A stretch of 64,000 nt of DNA from NCBI GenBank assembly GCA_052400625.1, contig JBQTGH010000003.1; one strand, given 5' to 3'. Position 1 is the first letter of the stretch, and each line of letters opens with the position of its first letter. Source of the stretch: Thermophagus sp052400625 (GTDB lineage: Bacteria; Bacteroidota; Bacteroidia; Bacteroidales; Marinilabiliaceae). Position numbers and translations under genes: made by a program. Below, one piece after another: positions 1-7,920 of this stretch. The notes beneath the pieces are model-generated. The model was not told the origin of the DNA, searched no databases, and was given only the letters and a program-made list of their open reading frames with translations.

Positions 1-4
1 TCCG

Positions 5-105
5 TATAAAATTTGTTTAATTCATTGTTCTGATGAAACTTGCATGATCTTAAATTTTATACATTTTCTGGTTGTTACAACCCTACGTTGTCATGCTCGT
101 TTCAT
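5..105. repeat. dispersed ~100-bp repeat, copy A
   Basis: Starts TATAAAATT and ends CATGCTCGTTTCAT. The first 43 bases match the copy at 60127-60226 at about 39 positions, the last 14 bases are identical, and the total length differs by one base. The ends form an imperfect inverted repeat: TGATGAAACTTGCATGA near the left end against the reverse complement of TCATGCTCGTTTCAT. No protein is convincingly encoded. It looks like a small non-autonomous element or an extragenic repeat. Confidence 0.7.
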
Positions 106-443
106 TCGTATAAAGCCTTTCCCAAACCTTTCACCAATGGTTGTTAACATTAAGAAAAACTCACATGCCCTTAATATATGCATTATATATCATTGTTGTG
201 ACAAACTTTCCACCCATGCTCATTTCAAATCGGATCCATCATATTTTCGGATGACATTATTGCCCACCGACGAAAAAAACCATGCACGAAAATATTTTAT
301 CTCTCACTAATAGCCTAATTTTCCTACAAATTTGAGAGTTTTCGCAACAAATACCATCCCAAAAATAAAAAAACTTATTCCCTGAGTGGCAAAATGGTCT
401 CAATTTTGCGACCGTTTTACTCTATTAAGACCTTTTTTTAGCT
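106..443. other. gene-free upstream region
   Basis: No supported gene. One open frame covers 44-310, but it overlaps the repeat copy and its translation has no recognisable features. The stretch is AT-rich and leads to the lptD promoter region. Confidence 0.6.
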
Positions 444-451
444 TATTTTTG
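444..451 (+). promoter_or_regulatory. candidate -7 box for lptD
   Basis: TATTTTTG matches the Bacteroidota -7 consensus TAnnTTTG and lies 38 bp before the predicted TTG start of lptD. No clear TTG -33 element is present at the expected distance, so this is a tentative call. Confidence 0.35.
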
Positions 452-489
452 TGCTGTTTTGGAAATAAAATAATAGGAGCACGTATATC

Positions 490-3210
490 TTGGCGACAAA
501 AATACACCAACATACATCATTACTATTGAGATGGAGCATCCTTCTGGCTATTGCTTTATTATCTCCCAAAATAACCTTTGCTGGTCATCCTTCATTGATT
601 GTTCAGACCGACTCTTTAGTCACCATTAGTAATAGCGACTCTCTTCGGTCGGATACCGATACCCTTCAAGCCCAATCAAGAAGTCCTATTTTAGATGCAG
701 AAGTAAAATATTCAGCTTCGGACTCCATTACTTTTTCGGGAGGTAAAGTTTTTCTTTTTGGAGATGCCAGTGTCAGTTATCAGGAGGTTTTACTTACAGC
801 CTACAAAATTGAGTTAGATCTTGACAGCAATTTGGCTTATGCCACCGGCCGAATTGATTCATTGGGAAATGAAGAAGGCCTACCGGTATTTAAAGACCCC
901 AGTGGCGAATACACGATGCGGTCGATCAAATACAACTTCGAAACAGAAAAGGCCATTATTGAACATGTTGTTACCGAACAAGGGGAAGGATATGTCGTCA
1001 GCCAGCGGGCCAAAAAGACCGAAGAAAATGTCTATTGCTTGAGAAACGGGAAGTATACCACTTGTACCAACCATGATCATCCGCACTTTTATCTGAACAT
1101 GACCAAGGCCAAAGTGATTCCGGGGAAAAAAATTATTACCGGGCCGGCCTATCTGGTTGTTGAAGATGTGATCATGCCCGTGGGTATTCCTTTTGGGTTT
1201 GTGCCCAGCACCTCGTCCTACAGCTCCGGATTTATTGTTCCGTCCTACGGAGAAGAGAGCAGTAGAGGGTTCTTCCTCAGAGATGGAGGTTATTACTGGG
1301 CGGCAAGTGATTATTTTGATCTTTCCCTCACCGGGGATATCTATTCCAACCTTTCGTGGGGTACCAGAGTGGCATCCCGTTACAAAAAAAGATACAAATT
1401 TTCCGGAAGCTTTAAATTTCAATACATTACCAATGTAACCAGCGAAAAGGAATTGCCCGACTATAGTAAAAGCAAAGATTTGTCGCTTAGCTGGTCGCAC
1501 AGTCAGGACTCCAAGGCCAATCCCTACAGTCGGTTTTCGGCCAGTGTCAACTTTTCCACGAGCTCTTTCGACCGAAACAATGTGGGAAGCATCATTGATC
1601 CTGTAAAGCTCGCCACCAACACCAAGCGATCCAGTATATCGTACTCCCGTCAATGGCCGGACAGTCCCTTTAACTTGTCTGCCAACGTCCAACATTCACA
1701 AAATAGCCGGGATACGACGATTGATCTTACCATGCCCAACCTTACTCTTACCATGAGCCGTATTTATCCTTTCAAACGTAAAAATAAAATTGGATCGGAT
1801 GAGCGCTGGTATGAAAAAGTCAGCTTAAGTTATACCGGGAATACCAGCAATAGGATTTCAACCAAAGAAAGTGAGTTGTTTGAATCCAGTCTGTCTCGCG
1901 ATTGGAAAAACGGCATTCAACACAGCATCCCTGTAAGTATGAATTTTAAACTTTTCCGTTTTTTCACGCTATCACCCAGTTTTAGCTACAAAGAACGCTG
2001 GTATTTTAAATCCATCAGAAAAGCTTATGACGAAGAAAGTCAATCCATTGTTGTTTCGGACACCATACAGGGGTTTAACAGAGTCTATGACTACAGCTTT
2101 TCTGTAGGCACACAAACTAAATTATACACCTTTTTCCGACCCTCAAGATGGCTTTTTGGTGATGCCGTACAAGCCATCCGGCATATGATGACGCCATCAA
2201 TCAGCATGTCTTATCGTCCCGACTTTGGTGACCCCAAATATGGCTATTATAAGTGGTTTCAATATTACGACCAGAAAAATGATACCATTAAAGATTATGA
2301 ATATTCAATCTATGAAGGATCCCTTTACGGCTCTCCGGGAAAAGGAGAATCCGGCTCTATGAGTTTTGGGCTGAACAACAATTTGGAAATGAAGGTTAAA
2401 AGCAGAAAGGACTCAACCGGATTTAAAAAAATATCCCTGTTAGAGTCCCTGAATTTTAGTACCTCCTATAATTTCCTGGCCGACTCAATGAACTGGTCAA
2501 AAATAAACATGAGTGGACGTACTAAGTTATTTGGAACCTCCGTTAATTTTAGTGCCATTTTTGACCCCTACACCATTCAGCTGAATGAAAGCGGCAATCC
2601 CGTTAGAGTAAACCGTTTGCTGTGGAAAGATAAAAGAAAAATTGCTCGAATGGAAAGCGCAAGTTTGAGTTTTGGCCTCAACTTTGGATCTAAAACATTC
2701 CAGAAAAAGAAAGAAAACCAACAAGACCAAGACCCAATGGACCAATTTCCCGATCAACAACCTCCACGGGATAATTTGAATAACAACATGCCCGATCAAG
2801 AGCCACCCGCAGGCCTTCAACAAACGGCGGAGTATGCCCAATTCTCCATGCCTTGGAATATCTCTTTAAACTACAATATGAGAGTCCTTCAGGATGATTT
2901 TAATGTCGAAAAAATGGCCTACAACAAAAAGGTCACTGCCGATGTTAGTCTGAGCGGTAATGTGGAATTGACAAAGAAATGGTCGGTAAGTTTTTCTTCG
3001 GGATATAGCTTCGACGACAAAAAGCTCTCTCATACCAATTTCCGTATTAATCGCGACTTGCACTGCTGGAATATGAGTTTTAATCTTGTACCGATCGGAA
3101 CCTACAAATCCTACTTTTTCACCATTGCCGTTAACAGCAGTATGTTGCGGGATCTCAAATATGAAAAAAGGAGCCACGCACGCGATAACTCCAGCTTTAG
3201 CAGCTTTTAA
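490..3210 (+). CDS. lptD: LptD-like outer-membrane LPS assembly protein
   Basis: 906 aa. Bacteroidota LptD homologues insert lipopolysaccharide into the outer leaflet of the outer membrane. A signal peptide covers about residues 1-31. A beta-jelly-roll (OstA/LptA-like) region with the motif YTTC follows at roughly 60-230, and then a long beta-barrel rich in alternating aromatic and polar residues runs to the C-terminus. A low-complexity Gln/Pro/Asp loop lies near residues 740-780. The start is TTG: no in-frame ATG occurs before the signal peptide, and AGGAG sits at 475-479, 10 bases upstream. The gene stands alone. The length (about 900 aa) is normal for this phylum and longer than the E. coli protein. 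The assignment rests on overall architecture and family-like motifs. Confidence 0.85.
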   Translation: MATKIHQHTSLLLRWSILLAIALLSPKITFAGHPSLIVQTDSLVTISNSDSLRSDTDTLQAQSRSPILDAEVKYSASDSITFSGGKVFLFGDASVSYQEVLLTAYKIELDLDSNLAYATGRIDSLGNEEGLPVFKDPSGEYTMRSIKYNFETEKAIIEHVVTEQGEGYVVSQRAKKTEENVYCLRNGKYTTCTNHDHPHFYLNMTKAKVIPGKKIITGPAYLVVEDVIMPVGIPFGFVPSTSSYSSGFIVPSYGEESSRGFFLRDGGYYWAASDYFDLSLTGDIYSNLSWGTRVASRYKKRYKFSGSFKFQYITNVTSEKELPDYSKSKDLSLSWSHSQDSKANPYSRFSASVNFSTSSFDRNNVGSIIDPVKLATNTKRSSISYSRQWPDSPFNLSANVQHSQNSRDTTIDLTMPNLTLTMSRIYPFKRKNKIGSDERWYEKVSLSYTGNTSNRISTKESELFESSLSRDWKNGIQHSIPVSMNFKLFRFFTLSPSFSYKERWYFKSIRKAYDEESQSIVVSDTIQGFNRVYDYSFSVGTQTKLYTFFRPSRWLFGDAVQAIRHMMTPSISMSYRPDFGDPKYGYYKWFQYYDQKNDTIKDYEYSIYEGSLYGSPGKGESGSMSFGLNNNLEMKVKSRKDSTGFKKISLLESLNFSTSYNFLADSMNWSKINMSGRTKLFGTSVNFSAIFDPYTIQLNESGNPVRVNRLLWKDKRKIARMESASLSFGLNFGSKTFQKKKENQQDQDPMDQFPDQQPPRDNLNNNMPDQEPPAGLQQTAEYAQFSMPWNISLNYNMRVLQDDFNVEKMAYNKKVTADVSLSGNVELTKKWSVSFSSGYSFDDKKLSHTNFRINRDLHCWNMSFNLVPIGTYKSYFFTIAVNSSMLRDLKYEKRSHARDNSSFSSF

Positions 3211-3382
3211 CCGACGGAAAAAGTGTAATATGAAAGACATCAATCTATCGGTCATGAATTGAATTAAGGAAGTTCTTGCAGAAAAAGACATTAACCAAAC
3301 CTGGCTGAAAAGCCGGGAAAAAGCTACAATATGGTAGACACTTATGTCCAAAACAGACAACAGCCCAAACTGAAAGCTGTAA

Positions 3383-3402
3383 AGACGCCATGCATGGCGT
3401 CT
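3383..3402. repeat. REP-like palindrome upstream of RAYT gene
   Basis: Perfect 20-bp palindrome with core GACGCCATGCATGGCGTC. It shares the GACGC-ATGCAT-GCGTC layout of the longer palindrome inside the neighbouring transposase gene at 3811-3838. It lies 66 bp before the transposase start. Confidence 0.75.
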
Positions 3403-3406
3403 CAAT

Positions 3407-3454
3407 AACAGCAAAGCATAGCGTCTCAACAACAGCAAAGCATAGCGTCTCAAC
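3407..3454. repeat. two tandem 24-bp units derived from REP half-sites
   Basis: The 24-bp unit containing AAAGCATAGCGTCTCAAC occurs twice head to tail (3407-3430 and 3431-3454), directly after the palindrome at 3383-3402. Each unit ends in GCGTCTC, the right half of the palindrome. The stretch is open in frame with the transposase but is more likely its 5' repeat region than coding sequence. Confidence 0.65.
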
Positions 3455-3467
3455 AACAATAAGAAAA

Positions 3468-4109
3468 ATGGAAAAATACAACAACAAATACCGCATTGCC
3501 TCTGCCCGCGCCCCCTTTTGGGATTACAGATGGAATGCAGCCTATTTTGTTACCATTTGCACAAAAAACCGGATTTGTTGGTTTGGGAAAATTTTAAACG
3601 GGGTGATGAAATTATCTGCCATTGGGAAAATTGTTAATGCCGAATGGTTGAAAACATTCAAAATGCGCCCTGATATGAATTTGTTCATGGGCGAATATGT
3701 GGTAATGCCCAACCATTTTCACGCCATTATTGGCATCGGGGAAAATCAATACAATACGCAACGGGAAATGCAACGGGGAATGCAACGGGAAACGCAACGG
3801 GAAACGCAACGTAGAGACGCAATGCATTGCGTCTCTACCGGCGAAACCGACGAAACCGCCGAAACCGACAATACCGGTAAAACCAATCATCCCATGAACC
3901 AATTCGGGCCCCAATCCAAAAATTTGGCATCCATCATTCGTGGTTTCAAATCTGCCGTAACCCAAAACGCCCGTCAAATTCATCCCAATTTTGCATGGCA
4001 ACCCCGATATTACGACCATATTATTAGAAACAAACAATCATTTCAAAAAATAACAAACTATATTAAAAACAACCCTGCCAATTGGCAAAATGATAAATTT
4101 CACACTTGA
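3468..4109 (+). CDS. REP-associated tyrosine transposase (RAYT, Y1/HUH family)
   Basis: 213 aa from ATG 3468. The IS200/TnpA-like Y1 fold is shown by WNAAYFVTICT near the N-terminus, the HUH metal motif MPNHFHAI with His83 and His85, and the C-terminal helix YYDHIIRNKQSF, where Tyr181 or Tyr182 is the likely nucleophile. RAYT proteins cut single-stranded DNA at REP hairpins and are usually single-copy residents. Residues 95-139 are an in-frame low-complexity insertion (repeated QRE/QRET units, then a 28-bp palindrome read as RRDAMHCVST, then ETDET repeats) between the HUH motif and the C-terminal part. The upstream open frame from 3390 only reads through repeats, so 3468 is the better start. 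Whether the enzyme is active with this insertion is unknown. Confidence 0.8.
   Translation: MEKYNNKYRIASARAPFWDYRWNAAYFVTICTKNRICWFGKILNGVMKLSAIGKIVNAEWLKTFKMRPDMNLFMGEYVVMPNHFHAIIGIGENQYNTQREMQRGMQRETQRETQRRDAMHCVSTGETDETAETDNTGKTNHPMNQFGPQSKNLASIIRGFKSAVTQNARQIHPNFAWQPRYYDHIIRNKQSFQKITNYIKNNPANWQNDKFHT
3811..3838. repeat. perfect 28-bp REP palindrome inside the RAYT coding sequence
   Basis: Each half is GTAGAGACGCAATG or its complement, so the two 14-base arms are exactly self-complementary and can form a hairpin. It is read in frame as RRDAMHCVST. Similar GTAGAGACGC palindromes are the kind of sequence mobilised by RAYT enzymes; here one sits in the gene of its presumed enzyme. Confidence 0.8.
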
Positions 4110-4118
4110 AATCAGAAC

Positions 4119-4415
4119 AAGGTTTCGAATGGGTGCGGAACCCATTACATCACTGCAGCGAGGTTTCGAATAGGTGCGGAACCCATTACATCGCTGCAGG
4201 AAGGTTTCAAATCACTCTGGAGGCCATTACATCGCTGCAGGAAGGTTTCAAATCACTCTGGAGGCCATTACATCACTGCAGGAAGGTTTCAAATCACTCT
4301 GGAGGCCATTACATCACTGCAGCAAAGTTTCAAATCACTCTGGAGGCCATTACATCACTGCAGGAAGGTTTCAAATCACTCTGGAGGCCATTACATCGCT
4401 GCAGGAAGGTTTCAG
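4119..4415. repeat. 41-bp tandem repeat array (7 units plus partial)
   Basis: Units begin at GGTTTC positions 4121, 4162, 4203, 4244, 4285, 4326 and 4367, exactly 41 bp apart, with a truncated eighth at 4408. Units 1-2 differ from units 3-7 in the middle (GGTGCGGAACC versus CACTCTGGAGG). All keep CATTACATC and CTGCAG. Because 41 is not a multiple of 3, three reading frames stay open through it, which explains the overlapping spurious ORFs. There are no unique spacers, so it is not a CRISPR. Confidence 0.9.
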
Positions 4416-4485
4416 GAAACCAATAAATTCCCATATACACAAATAAAGCCCGTAAGTAATGACTTACAGGCCTTAATTTTTACTG

Positions 4486-4573
4486 CGGAGAGTGAGGGAT
4501 TCGAACCCTCGATACGCTTTTGGCGTATACACACTTTCCAGGCGTGCGCCTTCGACCACTCGGCCAACTCTCC
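4486..4573 (-). tRNA. tRNA-Ser (GGA)
   Basis: 88 nt class II tRNA. The acceptor pairs GGAGAGT with ACTCTCC and the discriminator is G. The anticodon loop CTGGAAA gives anticodon GGA, the long variable arm has a TATACGC/GCGTATC-type stem, and the T loop is TTCGAAT. The 3' CCA is not encoded. Confidence 0.95.
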
Positions 4574-4582
4574 TAAAATACG

Positions 4583-4655
4583 CACGGGAGGAGAGACTCG
4601 AACTCCCGACACCTGGTTTTGGAGACCAGTGCTCTACCAACTGAGCTACACCCGT
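4583..4655 (-). tRNA. tRNA-Trp (CCA)
   Basis: 73 nt. The anticodon stem-loop CTGGT-CTCCAAA-ACCAG gives anticodon CCA. The D arm is GCTCAGTTGGTAGAGC and the T loop is TTCGAGT. The acceptor ACGGGTG pairs with CTCCCGT except for a T-T opposition at the sixth pair, and the T stem holds one G-T pair. CCA is not encoded. It lies 9 bp upstream of tRNA-Ser in the direction of transcription, so the two probably form one transcript. Confidence 0.93.
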
Positions 4656-5256
4656 GTCTGTTTTTGCTTTCGCGTTGCAAAAATATAATTTTTGTGGCAT
4701 TCCCCGCAATCTTTGTAAAGATATTTTACCCTTTTCCCAAACAAAATGCCGGGGGGCCCTGCGTCACATAATGCTACTACCACCAATAAACATCAGATAT
4801 CTAACTCATTTACATCCGAAAAGCCACAACACGACCTTGCTTTCTCTCAAAAATAATTCTAGACGGAATTTTTTCTGTCGGCCCCTTCCATATTATTCCG
4901 CCCAGCATGGCGAAAAGTATTCACGAATACACCCGCCATGACGACTAACCCAACAACATAGAGGATGAATAATTGGTTGGTAACTGCAGCGTGGAAATAG
5001 CATGTTAAACAGTTTTCGGGAAACTACGAGACAATGATTAGAATCATCTCCCCCATAACACCTGAGCCTCTATGGAAATGAGCCACCATTAGGAAGGCTG
5101 CTGAACCATTAAACAGCCCATGAAATAGGCGAAAGAAATTTTTTTTATTTTCCTTGTATCCTTTGGGATTAAAACAAAATATGCCCCTAAAATTCTGGAC
5201 TTCTTATAGATTGGATTCCAATTATCTTTCCTTTTCAAAAAGCTTTACCGCGAAAC
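4656..5256. other. gene-free intergenic stretch
   Basis: About 600 bp with no supported gene; the open frame at 4654-4941 has no recognisable features. It contains the hairpin listed at 4906-4940 and presumably the tRNA promoter near 4660-4740. Confidence 0.6.
4906..4940. repeat. two-stem inverted repeat (hairpin)
   Basis: CATGGCG (4906-4912) pairs with CGCCATG (4934-4940), and inside it GTATTC pairs with GAATAC around a 2-base loop, separated by short unpaired bases. No T-run follows on either strand, so it is not a standard terminator. Confidence 0.6.
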
Positions 5257-5287
5257 TTGCTTTGCTTAAAGTACCATGCTATTTTTG
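5257..5287 (+). promoter_or_regulatory. Bacteroidota-type promoter of TPR lipoprotein gene
   Basis: TTG at 5257-5259, a 20-bp spacer and TATTTTTG at 5280-5287 fit the -33/-7 consensus of the Bacteroidota housekeeping sigma factor. Transcription would begin near 5294, downstream of the first ATG of the open frame (5276), which supports the ATG at 5330. Confidence 0.6.
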
Positions 5288-5329
5288 TTGTTCAAATATC
5301 TTCAATTAAATACAGAAAAAATCGCAAAC

Positions 5330-6220
5330 ATGAAAATACGCAAATTAATCGCAACCCTATTGCTTCCAGCCATTTTAGCCGGATGTAACCCATTAAAACA
5401 ACTTCAGACAAACCAGGCATCCTTAAAAAGTGCCTTTGAGCAGGGCCATTATTCTGAAGTATTGGTTCATTTCGAAAATATAAAAAACTATCATACTACG
5501 CATGGCACCACCGTTGAGACTGACTACCTCAAAATAGCTGCTCAATCGGCTGTTGAATTGCAACGCTATCCTCTTGCTGAGGAATTACTCACCGAATGGA
5601 TCGACCGATCCGACGACCTGGAAGCAGTGGAAATGTTGGGGAAAGTTTATGAGGATAACAGACAAATAGAAAAAGAATATCAGCTGTGGACCAAATACTG
5701 GGACAAAATAGATTCTCAAGAGTTGAAAAATAAAATTGGTCAAAAGCTGTTTTCCATTGAAATGGAAAGAAAAGAATATGAAAAAGCTCTGGAAAGAAGT
5801 CGTAACATGCCCCCTTTGTCAGATCCCAGAATGCTCTTTTTGCAGGTTAAGGCCCTTGATGCAACGGGTAAGACCGACGATGCCAGAACCACCTGTAACA
5901 GTTTGCTGGAAAAATATCCCGATTTTAAACCGGCGCTCGAATGGAAAGGTAAAGATATATATCAAAGTGCCGAGAAGTGGTATAAAGCGGAAATGAGCAA
6001 ATACAATAAAGACCCCAATTATACGGCCTATGTCTATTTGAAACGAGAGCTAAAAAAAATATCTTCGCTGTATCGACAAAGTAGGGAGATATTCAAATCA
6101 TTACATCAGGATGACCCGGAAAAACAGTCCTATATTAAATATCTGAAAAATATCTATCTGCGTCTCGACATGAAAAAAGAAGCTGCTAAGATGGATATGC
6201 TTTTGAAAAAACAAAGATGA
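5330..6220 (+). CDS. TPR-like lipoprotein of unknown function
   Basis: 296 aa. A lipoprotein signal peptide with lipobox LAGC places the mature protein at an envelope membrane. The rest is helical with degenerate tetratricopeptide-like pairs (for example around AFEQGHYSEVLVHFENI and the segments on parsing of tens of residues to the C-terminus), rich in Lys, Glu and Tyr. TPR lipoproteins usually scaffold envelope complexes, but no specific role can be read here. The open frame extends to 5276, but ATG 5330 starts the signal peptide and fits the predicted transcription start. It is monocistronic and convergent with trpB. Confidence 0.7.
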   Translation: MKIRKLIATLLLPAILAGCNPLKQLQTNQASLKSAFEQGHYSEVLVHFENIKNYHTTHGTTVETDYLKIAAQSAVELQRYPLAEELLTEWIDRSDDLEAVEMLGKVYEDNRQIEKEYQLWTKYWDKIDSQELKNKIGQKLFSIEMERKEYEKALERSRNMPPLSDPRMLFLQVKALDATGKTDDARTTCNSLLEKYPDFKPALEWKGKDIYQSAEKWYKAEMSKYNKDPNYTAYVYLKRELKKISSLYRQSREIFKSLHQDDPEKQSYIKYLKNIYLRLDMKKEAAKMDMLLKKQR

Positions 6221-6353
6221 TGAATAAACTGTATTAGGAATTGCGTTGGAATGGGAAATAGGGCTATTACCAGTTAAACTTAAGCCAGTTCCCTTTATAT
6301 TTAAAACCTAACCTTTCCACCATTGATCCATTTGCTCCTACAATAAATAATGG

Positions 6354-6392
6354 GGCCCCTACCGGCATAAAAGTCTATGTGCCTGAGGGGCC
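6354..6392. terminator. hairpin between convergent genes (possible bidirectional terminator)
   Basis: GGCCCCT (6354-6360) pairs with AGGGGCC (6386-6392), with an inner GGCA/TGCC pairing. It lies between the convergent lipoprotein gene and trpB. No long T-run follows, so function as an intrinsic terminator is only plausible. Confidence 0.45.
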
Positions 6393-6456
6393 ACCATCAA
6401 TCATAGCATTATCAACACTTTATCTCGATGCAAAGGGAATAATCCTGGAGTTGTGG

Positions 6457-7668
6457 TTATTCAATTCCATACTCTTTACCATACTGTTCCACCACAAAGT
6501 CAATGTCCTTATCCCCTCTTCCACTAAGGTTGACAAGCACCGATTTGCGTGGATCTTTCTGTGCCAGTTTGAGCGCATAGGCCACAGCATGAGCACTCTC
6601 TAAAGCGGGAATAATCCCTTCAAGCCTGCTCAACTCAAAAAAGGCATCAATTGTTTCTTTGTCGGTTACCATATCATAGTTAACTCGTCCAATATCCTTG
6701 AGCATACTGTGCTCGGGGCCTACCCCCGGATAGTCCAGACCACTCGCCACCGAATAAACCGGACTGGGATTCCCTTCTTCATCCTGCAGCAAATAACACT
6801 TAAAGCCATGAATGATACCGGGTTTCCCTTTCATCATGGTAGCGGCATGATCTCCTGTTTTCATGGATCGGCCTCCTGGTTCCACACCATACAGGGCCAC
6901 TTCCTGATCATCTATGAAGCCTGAGAAAATACCCATGGCGTTACTTCCCCCTCCAACGCAGGCAACCACACTGTCGGGCAACTCACCTGTCATATCGTAA
7001 AACTGTTCACGGGCTTCCACGCCCACCACATGCTGGAAATCACGTACCATCATTGGGAAAGGATGCGGGCCAACCACAGAACCAATACAGTAGATGGTAT
7101 TTACGGGATCTTTTAAATAGGCCTCAAAAGCAGAATCTACAGCCTCCTTAAGCGTTTTTAATCCTTTGGATACCGGTACCACCTTGGCGCCAAGGATTTC
7201 CATACGCACCACGTTAGGATGTTCCTTGGCAATATCCACCTCTCCCATATGGATTTCGCATTCCAGTCCGAAGTAGGCAGCAGCCGTAGCCAGAGCCACA
7301 CCGTGCTGACCGGCACCGGTTTCAGCAATCAGTTTTTTCTTGCCCAAATAGCGGGCCAACAAAGCTTCGCCCATGCAATGGTTCAATTTATGCGCCCCAC
7401 TGTGGTTTAGATCTTCGCGCTTCAGATAAATTCGCCCACCATATTTTTCCGACAACCGGTTGCAATAATAAACGGGCGTTGGCCGTCCCTGATAATGCTT
7501 CCGAATGCTTCTGAGCTCCGAAATAAAATTATGTGATTTGCTGATGGCAAAATAGGCATCGGTAATTTTCTTCATTTCCTCTTCCAGGGCCGGTGGTAAA
7601 AAGGCGCCACCATACTCCTTGTAGAATCCTTCTTTGGTCGGATACTTCTTCAAATAACTTTCTGACAT
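6457..7668 (-). CDS. trpB: tryptophan synthase beta chain
   Basis: 403 aa, usual TrpB1 length. It makes L-tryptophan from indole and serine with pyridoxal phosphate. Visible motifs are GRPTPVYY near residue 61, KREDLNHSGAHKLN with the Schiff-base Lys94, AETGAGQHG, the GSVVGPHPFP segment and the phosphate-binding GGGSNAMG near residue 240. No trpA or other trp gene is in the window, so it is an orphan copy, perhaps used for indole salvage or paired with a distant trpA. A Trp attenuator (leader peptide 7827-7889, terminator 7769-7797) lies directly upstream, showing that the gene is controlled by tryptophan supply and supporting the call. Confidence 0.93.
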   Translation of the reverse strand: MSESYLKKYPTKEGFYKEYGGAFLPPALEEEMKKITDAYFAISKSHNFISELRSIRKHYQGRPTPVYYCNRLSEKYGGRIYLKREDLNHSGAHKLNHCMGEALLARYLGKKKLIAETGAGQHGVALATAAAYFGLECEIHMGEVDIAKEHPNVVRMEILGAKVVPVSKGLKTLKEAVDSAFEAYLKDPVNTIYCIGSVVGPHPFPMMVRDFQHVVGVEAREQFYDMTGELPDSVVACVGGGSNAMGIFSGFIDDQEVALYGVEPGGRSMKTGDHAATMMKGKPGIIHGFKCYLLQDEEGNPSPVYSVASGLDYPGVGPEHSMLKDIGRVNYDMVTDKETIDAFFELSRLEGIIPALESAHAVAYALKLAQKDPRKSVLVNLSGRGDKDIDFVVEQYGKEYGIE

Positions 7669-7762
7669 AATTACTAGTTTATTAATCTTTTAGTTAAGTA
7701 AAATTTTTTTTAAACCGAATCTTACAGATATAATTAAAACTACTAAAACACAATTCCCCAAT

Positions 7763-7797
7763 AAACAAAAAACCGCAGGTGGAATGCCTGCGGTTTT
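7763..7797 (-). terminator. trp attenuator terminator
   Basis: On the minus strand AACCGCAGG pairs with CCTGCGGTT around CATTCCA, followed by a T-run. The loop and 3' arm contain ATTCCACCT (7777-7785), exactly complementary to AGGTGGAAT at 7829-7837 at the end of the leader peptide frame. Forming that 9-bp pairing would block the terminator. This is the terminator/antiterminator switch of a classical amino-acid attenuator, about 100 nt before the trpB start. Confidence 0.85.
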
Positions 7798-7826
7798 AAA
7801 TTTAATTCGATCTATATCATAACGGC

Positions 7827-7889
7827 CTATTCCACCTCTAACGAGCTGATTAATGGCCACCACCAAAATTTAAGATTTAACATTCTCAT
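7827..7889 (-). CDS. trp leader peptide (20 aa, three consecutive Trp codons)
   Basis: Minus-strand ATG at 7889, stop TAG at 7827-7829. The peptide begins MRMLNLKF, continues WWW (codons 9-11, 7857-7865) and ends LEVE. A purine-rich GAGGT lies about 12 nt before the ATG. The stop codon overlaps the antiterminator strand (7829-7837). A ribosome finishing the frame would cover that strand and let the terminator form; a ribosome stalled at the Trp codons would leave it free to pair and allow read-through into trpB. Too short for normal gene calling. The peptide has no separate function beyond sensing charged tRNA-Trp. Confidence 0.88.
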   Translation of the reverse strand: MRMLNLKFWWWPLISSLEVE

Positions 7890-7920
7890 AACTATAACTA
7901 CCTCTAATTGTAATTGGACG

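Noticed and set aside
44..310. Open frame of 88 aa at the window start
   Set aside because: It overlaps the dispersed repeat, lacks a recognisable domain and has an unusual residue mix; treated as non-coding.
880..1695. 271-aa minus-strand frame inside lptD
   Set aside because: Shadow of the lptD coding sequence with no recognisable features; the same applies to other long antisense frames in real genes.
3390..3467. N-terminal extension of the RAYT protein
   Set aside because: Its codons are only REP-derived repeats (HSVSTTAK pattern); the protein family starts at the ATG at 3468.
4119..4415. CRISPR array
   Set aside because: The repeats are head to tail with no unique spacers, and no cas gene is present; the same holds for the array at 31805-31946.
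4106..4446. Overlapping open frames of about 90-106 aa through the 41-bp array
   Set aside because: The repeat unit is not a multiple of three, so all frames stay open by chance; the translations are repeat products.
7769..7797. Ordinary terminator of the phosphodiesterase gene
   Set aside because: It could also end that transcript, but the Trp-codon leader and exact antiterminator complement show it is mainly an attenuator of trpB.
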